The notes beneath the pieces were generated by a model that saw only the letters and a list, made by a program, of their open reading frames with translations, was not told the origin of the DNA and searched no databases. Positions 57,257-64,000 of a stretch of DNA of 64,000 bases are shown in pieces. This DNA is from Vibrio sp. HDW18 (GTDB taxonomy: Bacteria; Pseudomonadota; Gammaproteobacteria; Enterobacterales; Vibrionaceae): NCBI RefSeq assembly GCF_011306175.1, contig NZ_CP049913.1, positions 806,001 through 870,000 on the forward strand, read 5' to 3'. Within the stretch, counting starts at the first letter, position 1. Each line of letters starts with the position of its first letter. A program made the translations under genes and the position numbers.

Positions 57257-57284
57257 AAAAAAGCGGAGTATTCACTCCGCTTTT
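57257..57284 (-). terminator. mscS terminator
   Basis: AAAAGCGGAGT / ACTCCGCTTTT with an ATTC loop; on the minus strand it ends in a run of six T residues, 54 bases after the mscS stop. Confidence 0.85.
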
Positions 57285-57337
57285 GCTGATCACGCCACAA
57301 TCCAATAGTAGCGCTCGCTTTGATACTCAACTAACAA

Positions 57338-58201
57338 TTAGTTGATCTTATTAAGATGCACATCCATTTGTGGGAATGGAATTTCGATACCATTGGCATC
57401 CAGCGCTTCTTTGATCGCTTGCATCGAATCGTAGTAAACCTTCCAATAATCTTCGGTTTTACACCATGGACGCACCACAAAATTGATCGACGAATCGGCT
57501 AAAGTCAGCACGCCAATAGTGATGTCGGGATCTTTAAGGATCCGTGCATCTTTTTCCAAGGTTTCACGCAAAACCCGCTTGGTTTTTTGCAGATCAGACT
57601 TGTAAGAGACGCCAATCACCATATCCACCCGGCGAGTTGGATTGCGTGAATAGTTAGTGATCGCACCACCAATTACAGATGCATTTGGCACAATAACTAC
57701 TTTATTATCAGGGGTTTTTAATACAGTTTGGAAAATTAAAATCGATTCGACCGAGCCAGCCACGCCAGCGATTTCGACATAATCACCCGATTTAAATGGA
57801 CGGAATGCCACAATCAACACCCCAGCGGCAAAGTTAGATAGCGAACCTTGCAAGGCAAGACCAATCGCTAAGCCTGCCGCACCAATCACAGCGACCACAG
57901 ACGCGGTTTGTACGCCGATACGACTTAAAGCAGCAATTAACACAATCACAAACAGCGTGTAACGCACCAAGCCGTGGATGAAATCGACCACCGCCTTGTC
58001 CATTTCTTTCTTTTTCAATACGCCAGCTACACTGCCTGCCACCGCTTTAACCACTAGGTTACCGATAAACAGGATCAGAATCGCAGAAATAATGTTCACG
58101 CCATACTGAATTAAAAGGTCTGAATTATTGGTTAACCAAGTATTTACCTGATTAAAACTCTCAACGATAGGTGCTTCGACACCAATCGATTCAACAGCCA
58201 T
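57338..58201 (-). CDS. mscS: Small-conductance mechanosensitive channel MscS
   Basis: MscS releases solutes upon hypo-osmotic shock. The 287-aa product has three membrane helices; the pore-lining TM3 is visible as SVVAVIGAAGLAIGLALQGS and LSNFAAGVLIVAFRPFKSGD near residues 95-140, including the glycine/alanine packing pattern and the PFKSGDYVEI entry to the beta domain. The C-terminal domain (VVIVPNASVIGGAITNYSRN) forms the cytoplasmic cage. GAGAGGAAAAC precedes ATG 58201. It neighbours fbaA, as in E. coli. Confidence 0.94.
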   Translation of the reverse strand: MAVESIGVEAPIVESFNQVNTWLTNNSDLLIQYGVNIISAILILFIGNLVVKAVAGSVAGVLKKKEMDKAVVDFIHGLVRYTLFVIVLIAALSRIGVQTASVVAVIGAAGLAIGLALQGSLSNFAAGVLIVAFRPFKSGDYVEIAGVAGSVESILIFQTVLKTPDNKVVIVPNASVIGGAITNYSRNPTRRVDMVIGVSYKSDLQKTKRVLRETLEKDARILKDPDITIGVLTLADSSINFVVRPWCKTEDYWKVYYDSMQAIKEALDANGIEIPFPQMDVHLNKIN

Positions 58202-58431
58202 AGTGTTTTCCTCTCATAATGAATGAAAATTTAGTGGCAATGCTCAGAGCTCAACGTGAGTTCGTATACCACCACTAAATGTCAGATCGCCGGCACGATA
58301 AAGCAAATGCGGATGCTGATAAAGTCAAAATTGGCTAAAAATGACCAAACCATCGCTTATGTCGAGCTTGCTGTGTTTCTGTTACAGGTTAAACAATATT
58401 TTATCACTCTGCCACTGATCACCATCAGAGC

Positions 58432-58463
58432 ATAAAAAAAGAAACCCGCACAAGGCGGGCTTC
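58432..58463 (-). terminator. fbaA terminator
   Basis: GAAACCCGC / GCGGGCTTC (one G-U pair when read on the minus strand), 5-base loop, then a T-rich run on the minus strand, 30 bases after the fbaA stop. Confidence 0.88.
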
Positions 58464-58492
58464 TTCATGTTACTTAACGAGCTGAATAATAA

Positions 58493-59569
58493 TTACAGCA
58501 CGTCAATCGCGTTGAGGTCAGCAAACGCTTTTTCTAAGCGTGCAACCATTTCCGCTTGACCGGCACGCAGCCATACGCGTGGATCGTAGAACTTTTTGTT
58601 CGGTGCAGATTCGCCAGTTGGGTTACCGATTTGACCTTGTAGGTAATCGTGGTTCTTCGCTTCATATTTACGAATACCATCCCAAGTTGCCCACTGAGTA
58701 TCAGTATCGATGTTCATTTTGATCACACCGTAGCTGATAGACTCTTTGATTTCTGCTTCAGAAGAACCAGAACCACCGTGGAATACGAAGTTCAGTGCGT
58801 TTGGAGCGATACCAAATTTCTCAGAGCAGTAAACTTGAGAATCACGTAGGATAGTTGGAGTTAGAACAACGTTACCCGCTTGGTAAACACCGTGCACGTT
58901 ACCGAAAGAAGCCGCGATAGTGAAACGATGGCTGATTGCGATCAGTTTCTCGTAAGCGTAAGCAACGTCTTCTGGAGAAGTGTATAGCTCCGACTGATCC
59001 ATGTGAGAGTTGTCTACGCCGTCTTCTTCACCACCAGTACAACCGAGTTCAAACTCTAGAGTCATACCCATTTTTTCCATACGCGCTAAGTATTTAGCAC
59101 AGATTTCGATGTTCTCTTCTAGAGACTCTTCAGACAGGTCAATCATGTGTGAAGAGAACAGAGGCTTACCGGTTTCAGCGAAGTATTTTTCACCCGCATC
59201 CAGTAGACCCTCGATCCATGGCAGCAGTTTCTTCGCTGCATGGTCAGTGTGTAGGATCACTGGAACACCGTAAGCTTCAGCTACTGCGTGTACGTATTTC
59301 GCACCAGCGATAGCACCCAAGATTGCAGCACCTTGACCTTCAAGTTTCACGCCTTTACCAGCGAAGAAAGATGCACCGCCGTTAGAGAACTGTACCACTA
59401 CTGGCGCTTTAACTTTAGAAGCTGCTTCCAGAACACCGTTGATTGAGTCAGTGTTTACTACGTTTACTGCTGGAAGTGCGAAGCCATTTTGTTTCGCTAC
59501 TTCAAATACTTTCTGTACGTCATCACCAGAGATAACACCAGGTTTTACAAAATCAAAGATCTTAGACAT
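58493..59569 (-). CDS. fbaA: Fructose-bisphosphate aldolase, class II
   Basis: FbaA cleaves fructose-1,6-bisphosphate in glycolysis using zinc. The 358-aa product has VILHTDHAAKKLLPWIEGL with zinc-site Asp and His near residue 110, LEFELGCTGGEEDGVDNSHM near residue 175, FGNVHGVYQAGNV near 225 and FVFHGGSGSSEAEIKESISY near 265. It is full length. The pgk-fbaA order on one strand matches enteric bacteria; hairpins after each gene suggest separate control as well as read-through. Confidence 0.97.
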   Translation of the reverse strand: MSKIFDFVKPGVISGDDVQKVFEVAKQNGFALPAVNVVNTDSINGVLEAASKVKAPVVVQFSNGGASFFAGKGVKLEGQGAAILGAIAGAKYVHAVAEAYGVPVILHTDHAAKKLLPWIEGLLDAGEKYFAETGKPLFSSHMIDLSEESLEENIEICAKYLARMEKMGMTLEFELGCTGGEEDGVDNSHMDQSELYTSPEDVAYAYEKLIAISHRFTIAASFGNVHGVYQAGNVVLTPTILRDSQVYCSEKFGIAPNALNFVFHGGSGSSEAEIKESISYGVIKMNIDTDTQWATWDGIRKYEAKNHDYLQGQIGNPTGESAPNKKFYDPRVWLRAGQAEMVARLEKAFADLNAIDVL

Positions 59570-59688
59570 GGATGGAATCCTATTTTCTGTCGTTTTAAAA
59601 AATAAAAACGGTAAGTTTCAATTCTTGCAAACGTTTGCTCACCAAACGCGGCATTCTAGCAAACAAATGCTCACTGTGCAGCAAACAA

Positions 59689-59715
59689 GAAAGCGGGAGT
59701 ATTGCTCCCGCTTTC
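59689..59715 (-). terminator. Hairpin after pgk
   Basis: An 11-bp perfect stem, GAAAGCGGGAG / CTCCCGCTTTC, 5-base loop, followed on the minus strand by TTGTTTG. It lies between pgk and fbaA. Confidence 0.8.
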
Positions 59716-59724
59716 GTTTAATCA

Positions 59725-60888
59725 TTACGCTTTAGCGCGTGCTTCCAGCATTTCTACTGCAGGCAGTTTTTTACCTTCTACGAACTCAAGGAATGCGCCG
59801 CCGCCAGTTGAGATGTAAGAAACATCCGCTTTAATACCGAACTTGTCGATCGCCGCCAGAGTGTCGCCACCACCAGCCACAGAGAAGCCTTCAGATTTCG
59901 CGATAGCTTCAGCAATACCGCGCGTACCCGCTTCAAAGTTTTTGAATTCAAATACACCAACTGGACCATTCCACAGGATAGTCTTGGCGTTTTTCAGGAT
60001 CTCAGCCAGTTCAGCGGTTGAGTTTGGACCTAAGTCAAAGATCATGTCGTCGTCTTGAACTTCAGACACGTGTTTGATGACAGCTTCTGCGTTCTCATCG
60101 AAAGCTTTGGCACACGCTACGTCAGTCGCAACTGGAATCGCGCAATCTTTCATCAGTTTTTTCGCGGTTTCAACCAGGTCTGCTTCGTACAGAGACTTAC
60201 CGACATTGTTGCCTGCAGCAGCGATGAAAGTATTCGCGATACCACCACCAACCACTAATTGGTCAGCAATTTTTGATAGTGACTCAAGAACCGTCAGTTT
60301 AGTGGATACTTTTGAACCACCAACAATAGCCACCATTGGACGAGCAGGTTTGTCCATTGCTTTGCCCAGCGCTTCCAGCTCACCCGCCAACAGAGGACCA
60401 GCACAAGCGATAGAAGCGAACATACCTACACCGTGAGTAGACGCTTGCGCGCGGTGTGCAGTACCAAAGGCATCCATCACAAATACGTCACACAGTGCAG
60501 CGTATTTCTTAGACAATGCTTCTTCGTTTTTCTTTTCGCCTTTGTTGAAGCGAACGTTTTCTAGCACAACCAGTTCACCTGCGTTCAGCTCAACGCCGTC
60601 TAGGTAATCTTTGACTAGGCGAACTTCGCAATCGAGCGCTTCATTTAGGTAGTTAACCACTGGTAGTAGAGAGAACTCCTCAGCGTATTCACCTTCCGTT
60701 GGACGACCTAAGTGAGAAGTTACCATTACTTTCGCGCCTGCTGCTAGGCAGTGCTTAATGGTTGGTAGCGACGCTAGAATACGTGCATCAGAAGTCACTT
60801 TACCGTCTTTTACTGGTACGTTCAGATCAGCACGGATAAATACGCGTTTACCTGCTAAATCCAGGTCAATCATCTTGATTACAGACAT
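59725..60888 (-). CDS. pgk: Phosphoglycerate kinase
   Basis: Pgk makes ATP from 1,3-bisphosphoglycerate in glycolysis. The 387-aa product has [17 protein letters not shown] near residue 14, [12 protein letters not shown] near 58, [20 protein letters not shown] near 190 and the C-terminal [15 protein letters not shown] near 345. ATG 60888 has AGAGGACAAATC upstream and matches family N-termini; a start at 60903 has less support. It lies between epd and fbaA. Confidence 0.97.
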   Translation of the reverse strand: MSVIKMIDLDLAGKRVFIRADLNVPVKDGKVTSDARILASLPTIKHCLAAGAKVMVTSHLGRPTEGEYAEEFSLLPVVNYLNEALDCEVRLVKDYLDGVELNAGELVVLENVRFNKGEKKNEEALSKKYAALCDVFVMDAFGTAHRAQASTHGVGMFASIACAGPLLAGELEALGKAMDKPARPMVAIVGGSKVSTKLTVLESLSKIADQLVVGGGIANTFIAAAGNNVGKSLYEADLVETAKKLMKDCAIPVATDVACAKAFDENAEAVIKHVSEVQDDDMIFDLGPNSTAELAEILKNAKTILWNGPVGVFEFKNFEAGTRGIAEAIAKSEGFSVAGGGDTLAAIDKFGIKADVSYISTGGGAFLEFVEGKKLPAVEMLEARAKA

Positions 60889-61035
60889 GATTTGTCCTCT
60901 CAAACTATTTAAAGAAATGAAAATTCTGCAACTCGGCGACCCTGCCGAGCCGGTAAATTCTTAGCTGTTTACCGATATGGGGATGCGTTCCTCTGGTTTC
61001 AATATCCAAACCTGATTTGAAGTATCTGCTGGCCG

Positions 61036-62061
61036 TTACTGCGTGGCCTGCATTGCCAAAGCGGTATCTAACATCCGGTTGGCAAAGCCCCATTCGTTAT
61101 CACACCAAACGAGCATTTTGACTAAATGCCCGTTACTGACCCTTGTTTGCGTTCCATCCACAATCGCACTGTGTGGATCATGGTTAAAATCGATGGAGAC
61201 CAAAGGCGCTTCAGTATAGTCAACAATGCCCCGTAATGTACACTGAGATGCGTTGATCATGGTTTGATTTACGTCATTAACTTTCACATTTGATTTAATT
61301 GTGACACTTAAATCCATCGCGGTCACATTTACCGTCGGGACACGTACCGAAATCGCTTCAAACTTGTTAGAAAATTTCGGAAATATTCTTTCAATACCCT
61401 TATGCAGCTTGGTATCGACCGGAATAATTGACTGGCTGGCAGCGCGAGTTCGGCGCAAATCGTTATGGTAGGCATCGATGACCGGCTGATCATTCATTGA
61501 AGAATGAATGGTGGTAATCGTGCCCGAATCAATCCCAAATGCGTCATCCAATACTTTGATGATCGGCACAATACAGTTGGTGGTACAAGAGCCGCTGGAG
61601 ACAATTTTATGCTGCGCAGTCAAGGTATGATGATTGACGCCATAGATAATCGTATTATCCAGATCGCTGGCACCGGGGTGAGAAAACAGCACTAATTTAG
61701 CACCGGCATCAAGATGCTGCTGACCATCGTGCTGACAGCCATAAACCCCCGTGCAATCAAACACCAGATCAACCTCTAAATCGTGCCACGGTAAGTGTAG
61801 GATCTCCGCCTGATGCAAAATACGGATCGCATCATATTCACCACGCTGGTGATGCACATAAAGATGCTGTTGATCATGGGTGATTTTTTTCGCGAAACGA
61901 CCATGGGTGGTGTCGTACTGCAGAAGATGCGCCATCGCTTCAGGCTTGGCCAGTTCATTCACCGCCACAACCTGAATTTGTTGGTGTTTACCGCTTTCAT
62001 AAATTGCACGCAGAACGTTACGTCCAATACGTCCAAACCCGTTAATCGCCACTTTTAACAT
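61036..62061 (-). CDS. epd: D-erythrose-4-phosphate dehydrogenase Epd
   Basis: Epd oxidises erythrose-4-phosphate to erythronate-4-phosphate, the first step of pyridoxal phosphate synthesis. The 341-aa GAPDH-fold protein starts [20 protein letters not shown], has the catalytic [17 protein letters not shown] near residue 150 and [20 protein letters not shown] near residue 180. That segment separates Epd from GapA, which has a lysine-rich version. AAAGGAACC precedes ATG 62061. It heads the epd-pgk-fbaA cluster. Confidence 0.94.
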   Translation of the reverse strand: MLKVAINGFGRIGRNVLRAIYESGKHQQIQVVAVNELAKPEAMAHLLQYDTTHGRFAKKITHDQQHLYVHHQRGEYDAIRILHQAEILHLPWHDLEVDLVFDCTGVYGCQHDGQQHLDAGAKLVLFSHPGASDLDNTIIYGVNHHTLTAQHKIVSSGSCTTNCIVPIIKVLDDAFGIDSGTITTIHSSMNDQPVIDAYHNDLRRTRAASQSIIPVDTKLHKGIERIFPKFSNKFEAISVRVPTVNVTAMDLSVTIKSNVKVNDVNQTMINASQCTLRGIVDYTEAPLVSIDFNHDPHSAIVDGTQTRVSNGHLVKMLVWCDNEWGFANRMLDTALAMQATQ

Positions 62062-62173
62062 TGTGCTGGTTCCTTTTCTTGAGCAAGCGATGGTAACGGC
62101 AAAATGGTTTGGATTCATCCATTCACGCAATAAAAAGGGCTGGAAAACCAGCCCAATCTGGTATCAAGGTCAA

Positions 62174-63118
62174 TTACAATCGCTGCTGCAACTGATTAAT
62201 TGTTTTCATCAGGCTGCGATAGCCGCCAGTCACGATATACCACTCCGTCGGGTTGAGGTAATAGACTTGGCCTTTCTGCCACGCGCTTGACTGCGCGATA
62301 TCGCCATGCGCGGCCAGTGTTTTCTGCGCTTCAGCTTCTCCACCGGTTGCAGCGCCACGATCCAACACGATCAGCCAATCTGGCTGTTTGGCCATCGCCT
62401 CACGTAAGCGCTGCTCACGTGCTTGTGCCGCGGCTTTTGCTTCCGGCGATCCCGGCTGTGGCCGCGCTTCTTCTGTCGTGGTTGCCGCCATCGGCTCGAC
62501 AACAGAGCGCAATCCGGTTAATTCATACAACATGCCAAAACGATCGCCAGGTGCATGGAGCATCACGTTACCACGCACGGTAAATAGCACTAATCCACTG
62601 CTTTGTTTACCTTTTACCTGCAGGGCTGCCACTTCACTATCGAGCTTAGTGATCAATTGCTTGGCCTTATCACTGCGATTAAAAATTTGCCCTAACAGAT
62701 CCAAGTTATGCTTTACGCCCTCGACGAACTGAGCAGGATCAATGCTGAGATCAATCGTTGGTGCGATATGGCTGAGTTTTTGGTATGCCGCACGCGAGCG
62801 ACCGGCAATAATAATCAGATCTGGTTGTAATGCTTGCACTGCTTCGTAGTCTGGCTCAAACAAAGTACCCACTTTAGGGTACTGTTCGCCATCGTACTTT
62901 TGTAAATACTCCGGCCATACCCCTCTGGCCACAGCCGTAACCTCAACCCCTAGCGCATCAAGTGAATCCAGCGAGGCTAAATCAAACACCACGACTTTGC
63001 TTGGTTGGCTGTTCAGTTCTAATGTGCCCTGTTGGTGAGCGATCGTCACTGGGTAAGCGTGTGCTGATGAGATGCTGGCCAACATAGCCATCCAAAATAA
63101 GGTAAGACATTTTTTCAT
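62174..63118 (-). CDS. Periplasmic siderophore-binding protein (FatB/VctP-like)
   Basis: A 314-aa ABC-importer binding protein. A signal peptide (MKKCLTLFWMAMLASISSAHA) is followed by the two-lobe helical-hinge fold: VVVFDLASLDSLDALGVEV near residue 40, VGTLFEPDYEAVQALQPDL near 80, IIAGRSRAAYQKLSHIAPT near 100 and LMKTINQLQQRL at the end. It resembles catechol-siderophore binders such as FatB, CeuE and VctP. It lies 50 bases downstream of the receptor gene on the same strand, so receptor and binding protein form an uptake pair; permease and ATPase genes are not in the window. Confidence 0.85.
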   Translation of the reverse strand: MKKCLTLFWMAMLASISSAHAYPVTIAHQQGTLELNSQPSKVVVFDLASLDSLDALGVEVTAVARGVWPEYLQKYDGEQYPKVGTLFEPDYEAVQALQPDLIIIAGRSRAAYQKLSHIAPTIDLSIDPAQFVEGVKHNLDLLGQIFNRSDKAKQLITKLDSEVAALQVKGKQSSGLVLFTVRGNVMLHAPGDRFGMLYELTGLRSVVEPMAATTTEEARPQPGSPEAKAAAQAREQRLREAMAKQPDWLIVLDRGAATGGEAEAQKTLAAHGDIAQSSAWQKGQVYYLNPTEWYIVTGGYRSLMKTINQLQQRL

Positions 63119-63168
63119 TTTATATCCTATTAAAAAATTTGACGCCCAATAGGACGCCAAATGCTGAA

Positions 63169-64000
63169 TTAGAAATCCACCGTTAAGCCAAGGTTCAAAT
63201 TGCGCCCATCCAGCACAACGCCATAGGTCTCATCGGTAATTTCTTTGTTGCCAAGGTTGTAGATAGCAGCTTTAGCTCTTAAACGATTGGATAATTGATA
63301 CATCAGACCAATATCAACCGTGCCATAGCCTGGTGTTCCTTCATACATCGAGGTGCGACTTAAATAATCCGACGTTTCACTGCGGATATTATTTTTCAAC
63401 CACAGACTTAAATTCTCTGAAGCTTGCCAATCAGCGGCTAGATTCAACATATGTTCTGGCACTTTATTGAGTGGTTCACCTTTAAAATCGCCGGTTTTTT
63501 GTTCTGAGTCAGTATAGGTATAGCTCGCGCTTAATTTAATATCTTGCGTCAAGCGATAATCAACCGAAAACTCAACACCTTTCATTACTGCTTCATCAAT
63601 ATTTTTATAGGTACTTAAGAAGAAATAATTATTCCCACCAAATCCACAAGTCCATGAATTGGGATCATTTCTGTCCCCTCCGGCACTTTCACATAAACGT
63701 TCTTCGGAAATTTTATCTTTAAATTCGGTATAGAAGAGATTGATATTACTATTTAATCCCCATGCTCTTTGATCGAAATTAAATCCTAATTCGTAGTTAA
63801 TGCTTTTTTCAGGTTTTAAATCTGAGTTGCCAATAATTAATGCTCTTGGATGAGAAGCTGGAGATCCACTACCACCACTTCCACGACCAAACCCTTCCGT
63901 TGCATTAGCTAATGAGGGCTGTCTGTAACCAGTAGAAACACCACCTTTAACTGTCGATTCCGAGGTTAATGTATACACCCCATACAGACGAGGAGAGAAG
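63169..64000 (-). CDS. TonB-dependent siderophore receptor, C-terminal part (IrgA-like)
   Basis: The last 277 or so residues of an outer-membrane receptor are in the window; the N-terminal plug and most of the barrel lie beyond 64000. Visible features are VSTGYRQPSLANATEGFG, the DLKPEKSINYELGFNF motif typical of TonB-dependent barrels, alternating beta strands (VEFSVDYRLTQDIKLSASYT) and the C-terminal LNLGLTVDF ending in Phe. V. cholerae carries the iron-regulated receptor irgA next to epd, so an IrgA/VctA-type catecholate receptor is the best match. A Cys pair (RLCESAGG ... SWTCGFGG) sits in an extracellular loop. Confidence 0.85.
   Translation of the reverse strand, partial: FSPRLYGVYTLTSESTVKGGVSTGYRQPSLANATEGFGRGSGGSGSPASHPRALIIGNSDLKPEKSINYELGFNFDQRAWGLNSNINLFYTEFKDKISEERLCESAGGDRNDPNSWTCGFGGNNYFFLSTYKNIDEAVMKGVEFSVDYRLTQDIKLSASYTYTDSEQKTGDFKGEPLNKVPEHMLNLAADWQASENLSLWLKNNIRSETSDYLSRTSMYEGTPGYGTVDIGLMYQLSNRLRAKAAIYNLGNKEITDETYGVVLDGRNLNLGLTVDF

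Overview
The window is a Vibrio chromosome segment, most like the Vibrio cholerae group. The core gene order matches what I know of V. cholerae chromosome 1 from the irgA side to recA: epd-pgk-fbaA-mscS, pykF, a DeoR regulator, glmS, olsF, the VSP-II insertion site, then rpoD-dnaG-yqeY-rpsU, tsaD, plsY, folB-folK-uppP, ftsB-ispD-ispF-truD-surE-pcm-nlpD-rpoS, mutS, cysM, the sulfate transporter, pncC and recA. The species cannot be fixed from the sequence alone. A siderophore-binding-protein gene between the receptor and epd is a difference from the V. cholerae layout I remember.

Left core (1-25202): recA (cut by the window edge, with a LexA box), pncC, a sulfate/thiosulfate ABC transporter (sbp-cysT-cysW-cysA), divergent cysM, mutS, a long minus-strand run of overlapping housekeeping genes ending in rpoS, the folate/undecaprenol genes, plsY, an alpha/beta hydrolase, tsaD, the macromolecular-synthesis operon rpsU-yqeY-dnaG-rpoD, and an intact tRNA-Ile2(CAU) gene.

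Genomic island (about 25156-49606): a 24.4-kb element is bounded by 131/132-bp direct repeats. Each repeat carries the 3' part of the tRNA plus its terminator. A tyrosine recombinase lies at the tRNA-distal end. The cargo is largely defence: a HipBA-type module, an AT-rich nuclease-helicase pair resembling Hachiman (HamAB), a membrane-anchored Mrr-type nuclease with a zinc ribbon, an AlpA-like regulator divergent from an unrecognised 385-aa HTH protein, and a type I restriction-modification system. The hsdR and hsdM-hsdS parts of that system are separated by a reverse-strand cluster (a DNA methyltransferase, zinc-ribbon proteins and small genes), and a PDDEXK protein follows hsdS. An orphan AbiEi-like antitoxin, a metallophosphoesterase and a decayed ATPase gene lie before the integrase.

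The island's gaps are full of ordered non-coding DNA. There is a family of 19-bp hairpins with a constant GAAC-NNN-GTTC core and outer arms that change together. Composite modules of two such hairpins separate the defence genes. A two-part iteron-like block (9-bp repeats, then TGCCA/TGGCA palindromes every 21 bp) occurs twice and brackets the type I system. A 95-bp tandem array with BamHI-type palindromes precedes the AbiEi-like gene. These repeats are the least explained part of the window and the best candidates for something undescribed.

Right core (49607-64000): a bifunctional ornithine-lipid synthase (olsF), glmS and its likely DeoR-family regulator, pykF, a SIMPL-domain periplasmic protein, mscS, the glycolytic genes fbaA, pgk and epd, then a siderophore-binding protein and the C-terminal part of a TonB-dependent receptor cut by the window end.
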